64,000 nt of DNA, taken from NCBI GenBank assembly GCA_963777755.1, contig CAVZSC010000025.1, positions 620,001 to 684,000 of the forward strand, written 5' to 3'. Every line of letters begins with the position of its first letter. Position 1 is the first letter of the stretch. The notes under the pieces were generated by a model. The model ran no database searches and was not told the DNA's origin. It was given only the letters and a program-made list of their open reading frames with translations. This document shows positions 7,528-15,330 of this stretch, in pieces. Source of the stretch: DATFWC01 sp963777755 (GTDB lineage: Bacteria; Pseudomonadota; Alphaproteobacteria; Rhizobiales; Xanthobacteraceae). A program made the position numbers and the translations under genes.

Positions 7528-8247
7528 CTACTGCTTCACCAGGGCGAGCGGCTGGCGCGCCGCCGGGATGCGCATCCAGGTGGTCGGGTCGTTCTCCTCG
7601 AAGCGCCAGATCCCGCCCTTGGGCGACAGCATCAGCAGCTGGCCGCGGTCCATCTTCCAGGATTTCGGCGCAAAGCTGGTGATCAAAGCGTCGCACCCGG
7701 GCTTCAGCTGGATGGCGAAGCTATCGGCATCCGCGGCCTCGTTGGCGAGCGTGACGGCGCAGATCGGCTTGCCGCCGCCGCTGCCGACGCGCACGAACGC
7801 CCATTCGCCGAACAGGTCGTCGGCCGGCTTATCGCGAGAGGCGGCGGCCACGGCGGCATTCTGCAGGAAGTAGCGTCCTTCGTTCGGCCGCAGCCCCTCG
7901 TACATGCCGCCTTCGACCTCGAGCAGCTCGAGCACTGGCTTGCCGGTGTTGTCGATCAGCATCAGCATGTCGTTCTTGCCGAACGTCCAGGCGACGACAG
8001 GACGGATCGACGGGAACGCTTCGCCGCACTTCTTGTCGAGGTCGATCGGGTAGGTTGCGGCGTTCGGACCGAGCTTGAAATTGATCGTGCAGGTCTTGTC
8101 GCGATCGGCGTTGGACAGTTCCCACCCGCCGACCATCGCCTTGGCGGCATCGCTCGCTCCTTGCGCCGGCGCTTGCGCGCTCGCGCGCTCGCCGACCGGT
8201 GCGACCAGAAGCGCGATGACCGCAATGATCAGATATCGGTCGGACAT
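7528..8247 (-). CDS. Secreted AprI/Inh-family metalloprotease inhibitor-like protein, two domains
   Basis: 239 residues from ATG 8247 (an ATG six bases earlier is also in frame). A signal peptide (YLIIAVIALLVAPVGERASA, then Q) precedes two tandem copies of the Inh beta-barrel. Copy 1 runs about residues 38-120 (MVGGWELSNADRDKTCTINF ... KKCGEAFPSIRPVVAW). Copy 2 runs about 145-235 (LFGEWAFVRVGSGGGKPICA ... KPGCDALITSFAPKSW). Each has the G-x-W opening and the two cysteines that form the family's disulfide. Inh proteins inhibit serralysin-type zinc proteases in the periplasm. Known ones have a single domain, so the doubling is notable. No protease gene is nearby. Confidence 0.8.
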   Translation of the reverse strand: MSDRYLIIAVIALLVAPVGERASAQAPAQGASDAAKAMVGGWELSNADRDKTCTINFKLGPNAATYPIDLDKKCGEAFPSIRPVVAWTFGKNDMLMLIDNTGKPVLELLEVEGGMYEGLRPNEGRYFLQNAAVAAASRDKPADDLFGEWAFVRVGSGGGKPICAVTLANEAADADSFAIQLKPGCDALITSFAPKSWKMDRGQLLMLSPKGGIWRFEENDPTTWMRIPAARQPLALVKQ

Positions 8248-8301
8248 GGGCACAGGCTACCACGCGTTCGGCGTTGGGTCATGACGGCCGAGGCCGTATG
8301 G

Positions 8302-9285
8302 TTATTTCCGTCGTACCGGCGGCGGCCACGGCGTTTCCGGCACCGGCGTCAGGGGCGGCTTTCCGGCGCCCCAGGCGAGGAGATTGTCCACCACCAGCTG
8401 GTCCATGGCGCGCCGCGTATGGATCGAGGCCGAGCCGAGATGGGGGAACAGCACGATATGGTCCATGGCGAGGAGCTCGGCCGGCACTTCCGGCTCGGTG
8501 ACATAGACGTCGAGGCCGGCGGACAGGATTTTCTTCTCCTGCAGGGCCTTGATCAAGGCGGGCTCGTCGACCACCGAGCCGCGCGACATGTTGATCAGGA
8601 TGCCGTTCGGCCCGAGCGCGTCGAGCACTTCGGCGTTGATCAGATTCTTCGTCTCCGGCCCGCCCGGCGTCACCACGAGCAGCACATCGACGTCGCGCGC
8701 CATCTCGACGAGATTGCCGTAGTAGCGATTGGCGACGTCGGCCTGCCGGTGCCGCCCGTAATAGACGACCGGCACGTTCATGGCCTCGATCCGCCGCGCG
8801 ATCGCCTTGCCGATGCGGCCGAGCCCGACGATGCCTACGGTGCGGTCGCGCAACGAGGCCTTGGTCAAGGGGTAGTACGCCTTCGTCCATTTGCCGTCGC
8901 GCACGTAACGCTCGGCCTGCGGGAACTCGCGTACGGTGCAGAGCAGGAGGCCGAGCGCCGTATCGGCGACCTCCTCGGTCAGCACGTCGGGCGTGTTGGT
9001 GACGACGATGCCGTGCTCGCCCGCCCATTTCGCATCCACATGGTCGTAGCCCACGCCGAAGCTCGAGACGATCTCCAGGCTGGGCAGGCGCGACATCAGC
9101 GCGGGACCGACCGGCGCGTGGCCACCCACCGTGGCGATGCCGCGCACGCGCGGCGCGATCGAATCGAGGAAAGCCTCGCGATCCTTGGCCTCCCACAATT
9201 TGTGCAGGGTGAACGCCTTCTCCAATCCGTCGACGATGGCCTGTTTCGGTGCGAGAATCAGGACGTCGGCCTTGTCGCCGGCCAT
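8302..9285 (-). CDS. D-isomer-specific 2-hydroxyacid dehydrogenase (hydroxypyruvate/glyoxylate reductase type)
   Basis: 327 residues. The NAD(P)-binding GLGRIG motif is at 155-160. The catalytic set Arg235 (INMSRGSVVDE), Glu264 (VTEPEVP) and His282 (LFPHLGSAS) is complete. The arginine after GRH near 178-180 suggests NADPH preference, an inference from family rules. The enzyme interconverts 2-oxo acids and D-2-hydroxy acids in the cytoplasm. The start was set at ATG 9285 because an AAGGAG site lies eight bases upstream. It is divergent from the ABC transporter operon to its right and may act on the same carbon source. Confidence 0.88.
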   Translation of the reverse strand: MAGDKADVLILAPKQAIVDGLEKAFTLHKLWEAKDREAFLDSIAPRVRGIATVGGHAPVGPALMSRLPSLEIVSSFGVGYDHVDAKWAGEHGIVVTNTPDVLTEEVADTALGLLLCTVREFPQAERYVRDGKWTKAYYPLTKASLRDRTVGIVGLGRIGKAIARRIEAMNVPVVYYGRHRQADVANRYYGNLVEMARDVDVLLVVTPGGPETKNLINAEVLDALGPNGILINMSRGSVVDEPALIKALQEKKILSAGLDVYVTEPEVPAELLAMDHIVLFPHLGSASIHTRRAMDQLVVDNLLAWGAGKPPLTPVPETPWPPPVRRK

Positions 9286-9512
9286 TGTGCAACTCCTTCG
9301 TGAAATATCGGCTGCAGTCCCGGAGGCGGCCGCCGTGATTCCGCCACTCGTATAAGGCCGCGCCCGCAAGTCAAGGGCGAGGTGATCGCAGATTGCGCTT
9401 GTTTCGTGTTGCCGGCTGCAACATCATCCGGGTTGCCGCGGCGTTCACAATTCAAGGTGGGCGACAGCCCGCAAGCTCCTGCGGCATGACCCGCGCGTCT
9501 GGGAGGAAGCGC

Positions 9513-10580
9513 ATGGCGTCGGTGTCCATCCGTGAGGTCCGCAAGGCCTTCGGCGCGACCGAGGTCATTCACGGCGTCGATATCGACATCGGCGACGGCG
9601 AGTTCGTCGTGCTGGTCGGGCCGTCGGGCTGCGGCAAGTCGACCCTGCTGCGGATGCTGGCGGGGCTGGAGAACATCACGGCCGGAGTCATCCGTATCGG
9701 CGAGCGCGTCGTCAACAACGTGCCGCCCAAGGAGCGCGACATCGCCATGGTGTTCCAGAACTACGCGCTCTACCCGCATATGACGGTCGCCGCCAACATG
9801 GCGTTCTCACTGCGCTTGCGCGGCGCGCCGCAGCAGGAAGTCGAGACGCGCGTGCGCCGCGCCGCGGAGATCCTCGGGCTTACGCCGCTGCTCGCGCGCT
9901 ATCCCCGTCAGCTGTCGGGCGGCCAGCGTCAGCGCGTCGCCATGGGCCGCGCGATCGTGCGCGATCCGCAGGTGTTCCTGTTCGACGAGCCGTTGTCCAA
10001 TCTCGATGCCAAGCTGCGCGTGCAGATGCGCACTGAGATCAAGGAGCTGCACCAGCGCCTGAAGACCACGACGGTCTACGTCACGCATGACCAGATCGAG
10101 GCGATGACCATGGCCGACAAGATCGTTGTGATGCACGACGGCCTGGTCGAGCAGATCGGCGCGCCGCTCGACCTCTACGACCGGCCCGACAACCTGTTCG
10201 TCGCCGGGTTCATCGGCTCGCCAGCGATGAATTTCCTCAAAGGGACGATCCGCCACAACGGCAGCGCCCGGTTCGAAGGCCCCGGAGACCTGCGGCTTCC
10301 GATACCGCCGCGCTCGGAAACGTTCGGCGGGCGTCCGGTCGTGTATGGCATTCGGCCCGAGCACTTCCGGCTCGCCGACGACGGGGCCGAGGCGATCATC
10401 CAGGTGGTCGAGCCGACCGGCTCGGAGATCCAGGTGGCGGCGAAGCTCGGCGGTGAGGAGATTATCGCGGTGTTCCGCGAGCGCCACCAGTTCAAGCCGG
10501 GCGATGCGGTGCGGCTCAAGCCGGAGGTGAGCCTCGCCCATCTGTTCGACGAGACCACCGGCCAACGATTGAACGTCTGA
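9513..10580 (+). CDS. Sugar-type (CUT1, MalK/UgpC-like) ABC transporter ATP-binding protein
   Basis: 355 residues. Walker A is GPSGCGKST (36-44), the signature is LSGGQRQRVAMGRA and Walker B is VFLFDEPLSNLDAKLR. The C-terminal ~120 residues form the regulatory OB/TOBE domain of CUT1 ATPases (YGIRPEHFRLADDG). It energises the importer whose binding protein and two permeases follow. The start is ATG 9513, preceded by a strong GGGAGGAAG site. Upstream in-frame ATGs have no such site. The gene order ATPase, binding protein, permease, permease is compact and co-directional, which implies one operon. Confidence 0.92.
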   Translation: MASVSIREVRKAFGATEVIHGVDIDIGDGEFVVLVGPSGCGKSTLLRMLAGLENITAGVIRIGERVVNNVPPKERDIAMVFQNYALYPHMTVAANMAFSLRLRGAPQQEVETRVRRAAEILGLTPLLARYPRQLSGGQRQRVAMGRAIVRDPQVFLFDEPLSNLDAKLRVQMRTEIKELHQRLKTTTVYVTHDQIEAMTMADKIVVMHDGLVEQIGAPLDLYDRPDNLFVAGFIGSPAMNFLKGTIRHNGSARFEGPGDLRLPIPPRSETFGGRPVVYGIRPEHFRLADDGAEAIIQVVEPTGSEIQVAAKLGGEEIIAVFRERHQFKPGDAVRLKPEVSLAHLFDETTGQRLNV

Positions 10581-10599
10581 AACCCAAGGGAGGAGACCC

Positions 10600-11919
10600 A
10601 TGACCTCGTTCACTCGCCGCGCCCTGGTGCAGGGCGGCACTGCGGTTGCGGCTGCGGGAGCACTCACCGGGCCCGCTCTCACCGAATGGGCCAAGGCCTG
10701 GGCGCAGGCCGCGCCGTGGAAGCCGGAGAAGAACGCGCAGCTCTCCATGCTGCGGTGGAAATATTTCGTGCAGTCGGAGGACGACGCGTTCGTCGCGCTG
10801 CTCGACGCCTTCACCAAGGCGACCGGCGTGAAAGTCACCGTCACGCGCGAGTCGTTCGAGGACGTGCAGCCCAAGGCTTCGGTCGCCGCCAATACCGGCG
10901 CCGGCCCCGACCTGTTCTGGGGCCTCTACTCGCTGCCGCATCTGTTCCCGCAGAAGGTCATCGACGTCACCGACGTCGCCGACTATCTCGGCAAGAAATA
11001 CGGCGGCTGGGTACCGGCGGCGGTGCAGTACTCCAAGAGCGGAGCCAAGTGGATCGCCATCCCGATCTGCATCAACGGCAACCTGTTGAACTACCGCGTG
11101 GAGGCATCGAAGAAGGCCGGCTTCTCCAAATTCCCGACGACCACCGACGAGTTCCTCGCCTACGCCAAGGCGATGAAGGCGCAGGGCACGCCGGGCGGCA
11201 TGGCGCTCGGCCACGCATCGGGCGACGGCAATGCCTGGGTGCACTGGTGCCTGTGGGCATTCGGCGGCAACCTGGTCGACAAGACCGACAAGGTCATCAT
11301 CAACTCGCCGGAGACCGCCAAGGCGCTCGAATACGCCAAGCCGCTGTATGAGACCTTCATTCCCGGCACCGCGTCGTGGAACGACGCTTTCAACAACAAG
11401 GCGTTCCTGGCGGGCGAGGTTCACTGGACCAACAACGGCATCTCGATCTACGCGGCGGCGCGGCGCGACCCCAACCTGAAGGCGATGGCCGACGATATCG
11501 ACCACGCCTACTGGCCGGTCGGGCCGGTCGGCAAGCCGACCGAGTTCCACCTGTGCTTCCCGCTGCTCGGCATGACCTACACCAAGTATCCGCAGGCCTG
11601 CAAAGCGCTGATGGCCTTCATGCTGGAGGCGGACAATTTCAACAAGTGGCTCGACGGCTCTGTCGGCTACCTCAGCCACACGCTCACCGCCTATGACGCA
11701 AACCCGGTGTGGACCGCCGATCCCAAGCGAACTCCGTTCCGCGACTGTGCCAAGCGCACTTTAACGGCCGGCCACCTCGGCTCGATCGGCGAGAAGGCCG
11801 CCGCCGCGATTGCCGATTTCCTCGTGCTCGACATGTTCGCCAACTACTGCACCGGGCGCGAGGACGTGAAGGGTGCCATGGCGGTCGCGGAGCGCCAGGC
11901 GCGTCGGCTGTATCGGTGA
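10600..11919 (+). CDS. Family-1 extracellular solute-binding protein, Tat-type signal
   Basis: 439 residues. The N-terminus has a twin-arginine-like signal (TRRALVQGG) with a weakly hydrophobic stretch (TAVAAAGALTGPALTEW), so export in folded form is likely. The body has the family-1 pattern, for example SVAANTGAGPDLFWGLYSLP and FLAGEVHWTNNGISIY. It is the receptor for the CUT1-type importer encoded around it, whose ligands are usually sugars, polyols or glycerol phosphates. Ligand identity is not readable. An AGGGAGGAG ribosome site lies eight bases before the ATG. The 19-base gap to the ATPase gene supports co-transcription. Confidence 0.9.
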   Translation: MTSFTRRALVQGGTAVAAAGALTGPALTEWAKAWAQAAPWKPEKNAQLSMLRWKYFVQSEDDAFVALLDAFTKATGVKVTVTRESFEDVQPKASVAANTGAGPDLFWGLYSLPHLFPQKVIDVTDVADYLGKKYGGWVPAAVQYSKSGAKWIAIPICINGNLLNYRVEASKKAGFSKFPTTTDEFLAYAKAMKAQGTPGGMALGHASGDGNAWVHWCLWAFGGNLVDKTDKVIINSPETAKALEYAKPLYETFIPGTASWNDAFNNKAFLAGEVHWTNNGISIYAAARRDPNLKAMADDIDHAYWPVGPVGKPTEFHLCFPLLGMTYTKYPQACKALMAFMLEADNFNKWLDGSVGYLSHTLTAYDANPVWTADPKRTPFRDCAKRTLTAGHLGSIGEKAAAAIADFLVLDMFANYCTGREDVKGAMAVAERQARRLYR

Positions 11920-12047
11920 CATGCGGTCGCGGGTGAATGCCGATGACTGACGTTGCGTTGAGTTGATCGACGGTCAGGCAGAACGCCCGCGACCCCACTG
12001 CGTGGGAGCGGCTCAAGGTCCATCGCGGCTGGCTCAGTTTCTGGTTC

Positions 12048-12902
12048 ATGCTGCCGGCGGCGGGGTTCCTGATCCTGTTCCTCGCCTATCCGCTGGGACT
12101 GGGAACCTGGATCTCGTTCACCGATGCGCGCATCGGCCGCTCCGGCGTGTTCATCGGGCTGGAGAACTACGAGTGGCTGTGGGACGACAGCGTGTTCTGG
12201 ATGTCGGTGTTCAACACGCTGCTCTATACGGGCGTCGCCAGCGCGTTCAAGTTCGCCATCGGGCTCTACCTGGCGCTGCTGCTCAACCAGCACCTGCCGT
12301 TCAAGGCGATCATCCGCGCCGTGGTGCTGATCCCCTTCATCGTCCCGACGGTGCTCTCGGCGATCGCGTTCTGGTGGTTGTTCGACAGCCAGTTCTCGAT
12401 CATCTCGTGGAGCCTGCGCAAGCTCGGCCTCATCGCCACGAACATCGACTTCCTCGGCGATCCGTGGAACGCGCGCTGGTCGGTGATCTTCGCCAACATC
12501 TGGCGCGGCATCCCGTTCATCGCGATCACGCTGCTCGCCGGCTTGCAGACCGTACAGCCCTCGCTCTACGAGGCGGCGGTGATCGACGGCGCCAATCGCT
12601 GGCAGATGTTCCGCCACATCACCTACCCGCTGCTCACGCCGATCATCGCCGTGGTGATGACGTTCTCGGTGCTGTTCACCTTCACCGACTTCCAGCTCAT
12701 CTGGGCGATGACGCGCGGCGGCCCGGTCAACGCCACGCACCTGATGGCGACGCTGTCGTACCAGCGCGCAATCCAGAGCGGTTACCTGGGCGAAGGCGCG
12801 GCGATCTCCACCGCCATGATCCCGTTCCTGCTCGCCGCCATCCTGATCTCCTGGTTCGGCCTGCAGCGGCGTAAATGGCAGCACGGGGAAGCGAATGACT
12901 GA
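12048..12902 (+). CDS. CUT1-type ABC transporter permease 1 (5' end interrupted by an in-frame TGA)
   Basis: 284 residues from the first intact ATG. There are about six membrane spans, and the coupling-helix (EAA) loop is LYEAAVIDGANRWQMFRHIT. This start has no ribosome site and begins inside the first membrane span. The same frame continues upstream without a start codon to ATG 11943, broken only by TGA at 11964-11966. The upstream residues (RDPTAWERLKVHRGWLSFWF) look like a genuine cytoplasmic N-terminus. A single C-to-T change at 11964 (CGA to TGA) would explain it. Either the gene is damaged or the base call is wrong. It overlaps permease 2 by eight bases. Confidence 0.8.
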   Translation: MLPAAGFLILFLAYPLGLGTWISFTDARIGRSGVFIGLENYEWLWDDSVFWMSVFNTLLYTGVASAFKFAIGLYLALLLNQHLPFKAIIRAVVLIPFIVPTVLSAIAFWWLFDSQFSIISWSLRKLGLIATNIDFLGDPWNARWSVIFANIWRGIPFIAITLLAGLQTVQPSLYEAAVIDGANRWQMFRHITYPLLTPIIAVVMTFSVLFTFTDFQLIWAMTRGGPVNATHLMATLSYQRAIQSGYLGEGAAISTAMIPFLLAAILISWFGLQRRKWQHGEAND

Positions 12903-13824
12903 CGCGCTCGCCCCCAAAGTCGCCGACCCGAAGGCGACGCTGACCGCATCGTCTCGGACGGCCGATCACAGCGAGGGCATGAGCTATCTGGAGACGCTGC
13001 CGCGGCGGCTGGTCACGCTCTACCTGCCGCTGTCGATCATCATGCTGGTGCTGTTGTTCCCGTTCTACTGGATGGCCCTGACCGCGGTGAAACCGGACGA
13101 GCAGCTGCTCAATCTGGAGAAATTCAACCCGTTCTGGACGTGGACGCCGACGCTGCGCCACGTGCAGAAGCTCCTGTTCGAGACCAACTATCCGCTGTGG
13201 CTGTGGAACACGATGCTGGTCGCCGTGTCGGCGACGGTTCTTTCCATCATCGCCAGCGTGCTCGCCGCCTATGCGATCGTGCGGCTGCGCTATCGCGGCG
13301 CGCAGTGGGTGGGCGCGGCGATCTTCCTCGCCTACCTGGTGCCGCCGTCGATCCTGTTCATCCCGCTCTCGACGGTCGTGTTCCAGTACGGGCTGTTCGA
13401 CACGCCGTTCGCGCTGATCCTCACCTATCCGACCATCCTGATCCCGTTCTCGACCTGGCTGCTGATGGGCTATTTCAAGACGATCCCGTTCGAGCTCGAG
13501 GAATGCGCGCTGATCGACGGCGCGAGCCGCTGGCAGATCCTGACGAGAATCATCCTGCCGCTGGCCGTGCCCGGCCTGATCTCGGCCTTCATCTTCTGCT
13601 TCACGTTGTGCTGGAACGAGTTCATCTATGCGCTCACCTTCATCTCGTCGTCGCACAACAAGACGGTGCCGGTCGCGATCGTCAACGAGTTCGTCGACGG
13701 CGACATCTATCGCTGGGGCTCGCTGATGGCGGGCGCGCTGGTCGGCTCGCTGCCGCTGGTGGTGCTCTACGCGTTCTTCGTCGAGCACTACGTCTCGGCG
13801 ATGACCGGCGCGGTGAAGGAGTGA
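12895..13824 (+). CDS. CUT1-type ABC transporter permease 2 (MalG-like)
   Basis: 309 residues with about six membrane spans. A long N-terminal cytoplasmic segment is followed by LYLPLSIIMLVLLFPFYWMA. The EAA loop is LEECALIDGASRWQILTRI, which couples to the MalK-like ATPase. It pairs with permease 1 to form the membrane channel. The ATG lies inside the end of the upstream gene, so the two are translationally coupled. Its TGA stop (13822-13824) directly abuts the TAG stop of the opposing E2 gene, so there is no space for a terminator between the two operons. Confidence 0.92.
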   Translation: MTDALAPKVADPKATLTASSRTADHSEGMSYLETLPRRLVTLYLPLSIIMLVLLFPFYWMALTAVKPDEQLLNLEKFNPFWTWTPTLRHVQKLLFETNYPLWLWNTMLVAVSATVLSIIASVLAAYAIVRLRYRGAQWVGAAIFLAYLVPPSILFIPLSTVVFQYGLFDTPFALILTYPTILIPFSTWLLMGYFKTIPFELEECALIDGASRWQILTRIILPLAVPGLISAFIFCFTLCWNEFIYALTFISSSHNKTVPVAIVNEFVDGDIYRWGSLMAGALVGSLPLVVLYAFFVEHYVSAMTGAVKE

Positions 13825-15174
13825 CTACACCAGCATCGTCACCGGCTGCTCGACAAAACCCTTGAAGGCGCTGAGCAGCTCGGCGCCGAGGGCGCCGTCG
13901 ACCACGCGGTGGTCGCACGAGAGCGTCACCGTCATCTGGCTGACGAAGCGCACGCCGCCGTCGGCGGTCTCGACCGGCCGGCGCTGCGCGGCGCCGACCG
14001 CCAGGATGGTCGCGTGCGGCGGGTTGATGATCGCGGTGAAGTCGCGGATGCCGTACATGCCGAGGTTGGAGATCGCGGTCGAGCCGCCCTGATACTCGGC
14101 GGGGTTAAGCTTACGCTCATGCGCGCGGACGCCGAGATAGCGCATCTCGGACGAGATCGCGCTGATCGTCTTCGCCTCCGCGCCGCGGATCACCGGGGTC
14201 AGGAGGCCGTTCTCGATTGCGACCGCGACCGCAACGTCGGAGCGGCTGAAGCGCAGGATGCGATCCTCCGCCCACACGGCATTCGCCGCCGGCACGCGCT
14301 GGAGCGCCAGCGCCAGCGCCTTGATGACGAAGTCGTTGACCGAGAGCTTGTAGGGCGGAGAACCGGCGCCGTTGCCGGCCGCCGCGTTCGCCTGCTCGCG
14401 CAGCGCCAGCAACGCGTCGAGGGTGACGTCCATCGAGAGATAGAAATGCGGGATGCTCTGTGCCGCCTGCACCATGCGGCTCGCGATGGTGCGGCGCATG
14501 TTGTCGAGCGGCAGCTCCTCGAAAGGCACATCCCGGTAGAGCGCCTTGACCTGCTCCACCGTCGCGCCGCGCGCGGACGGAACGCCGGCAGCCGGCCGCG
14601 CGGCGAGCGCCGCCTCCACGTCACGCGCGACGATGCGGCCATGTGGGCCCGAGCCCTTGATGCGCGAGAGATCGATGCCGGCTTCGCCGGCGAGGCGGCG
14701 CGCGAGCGGCGTCGTGACCGCGCCGCCCGGCTGTTTCGCCGGGCCGAAATTCCGTTCCGGCGTGCGCACCTCGCGGAACGGGTCGAGCACAATCGGCGCC
14801 GCGACTGGCGTCGCATGGTGGGCAGCTGCCGCCGCTGCGGCAGCGGGAGCTGGCGCACGCGGCGGCGACACCGGAGTTTTCGGCGCCGTCGGCGCCAGTG
14901 GCGCGCCGGTTGCGGCGGCTTGCGGGCTCGCAGTCGCGCCCGCCTGATCGGAGATCACCGCCACGATGGCGCCGACCGGCGCCACGTCGCCGGCGGGCAC
15001 GCGGATTTCCGCCAGCACGCCGGCGCTGATCGACGGCACTTCCATCGACACCTTGTCGGTCTCGATCTCGAACAGGTTGTCGCCCGGCTTGACGGCATCG
15101 CCGACCGCCTTGAACCAGGTCGAGATCTTGCCTTCCGCCACGGTCTCCCCGAGCTGCGGCATCAGGACATCCAT
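13825..15174 (-). CDS. pdhC: Dihydrolipoamide acyltransferase (E2) of a 2-oxo acid dehydrogenase complex
   Basis: 449 residues. One lipoyl domain has the modified Lys41 in ETDKVSMEV. A long Ala/Pro linker follows, then a peripheral-subunit-binding domain (TTPLARRLAGEAGIDLSRIK, ~155-190). The catalytic acetyltransferase domain ends with DHRVVDGALGAEL, which contains the active-site histidine and aspartate. It transfers an acyl group from lipoate to CoA. The E1 alpha and beta genes lie upstream in the same minus-strand cluster, so this is their partner rather than the housekeeping sucB. It could serve pyruvate, acetoin or another 2-oxo acid; the name pdhC is by fold, not substrate. No E3 gene is in the cluster. 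Confidence 0.85.
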   Translation of the reverse strand: MDVLMPQLGETVAEGKISTWFKAVGDAVKPGDNLFEIETDKVSMEVPSISAGVLAEIRVPAGDVAPVGAIVAVISDQAGATASPQAAATGAPLAPTAPKTPVSPPRAPAPAAAAAAAAHHATPVAAPIVLDPFREVRTPERNFGPAKQPGGAVTTPLARRLAGEAGIDLSRIKGSGPHGRIVARDVEAALAARPAAGVPSARGATVEQVKALYRDVPFEELPLDNMRRTIASRMVQAAQSIPHFYLSMDVTLDALLALREQANAAAGNGAGSPPYKLSVNDFVIKALALALQRVPAANAVWAEDRILRFSRSDVAVAVAIENGLLTPVIRGAEAKTISAISSEMRYLGVRAHERKLNPAEYQGGSTAISNLGMYGIRDFTAIINPPHATILAVGAAQRRPVETADGGVRFVSQMTVTLSCDHRVVDGALGAELLSAFKGFVEQPVTMLV

Positions 15175-15216
15175 GCGGATTCTTCCCCCGTTCGTTCCTT
15201 CAGCTCGGGCATCGAG

Positions 15217-15312
15217 CCACGTAGGGGCGACCCTTGTGGTCGCCCCTTGCCTTGCCTCACGCGCATGCCTTGCTGCGCATCGTGGGCGCCCACAAGGGGC
15301 GCCCCTACGTGG
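15217..15312. repeat. 30-bp inverted repeat (CCACGTAGGGGCG...)
   Basis: Arms at 15217-15246 and 15283-15312 pair over 30 bases with three mismatches. The outer CCACGTAGGGGCG is perfect. Each arm itself contains a smaller dyad (GGGCGCCC/GGGCGCCC-like around CTTGTGG). It separates the gabD-like stop from the E2 start, both on the minus strand, so a transcript across it would form a strong stem that could attenuate E2 expression. It is of the dispersed intergenic repeat type. Confidence 0.75.
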
Positions 15313-15330
15313 CCGCAGCGCTGTCGCCGT

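Noticed and set aside
11943..11966. Selenocysteine or stop readthrough at the TGA in the permease
   Set aside because: No SECIS-like structure is evident and CUT1 permeases are not selenoproteins; a miscalled or mutated CGA is simpler.
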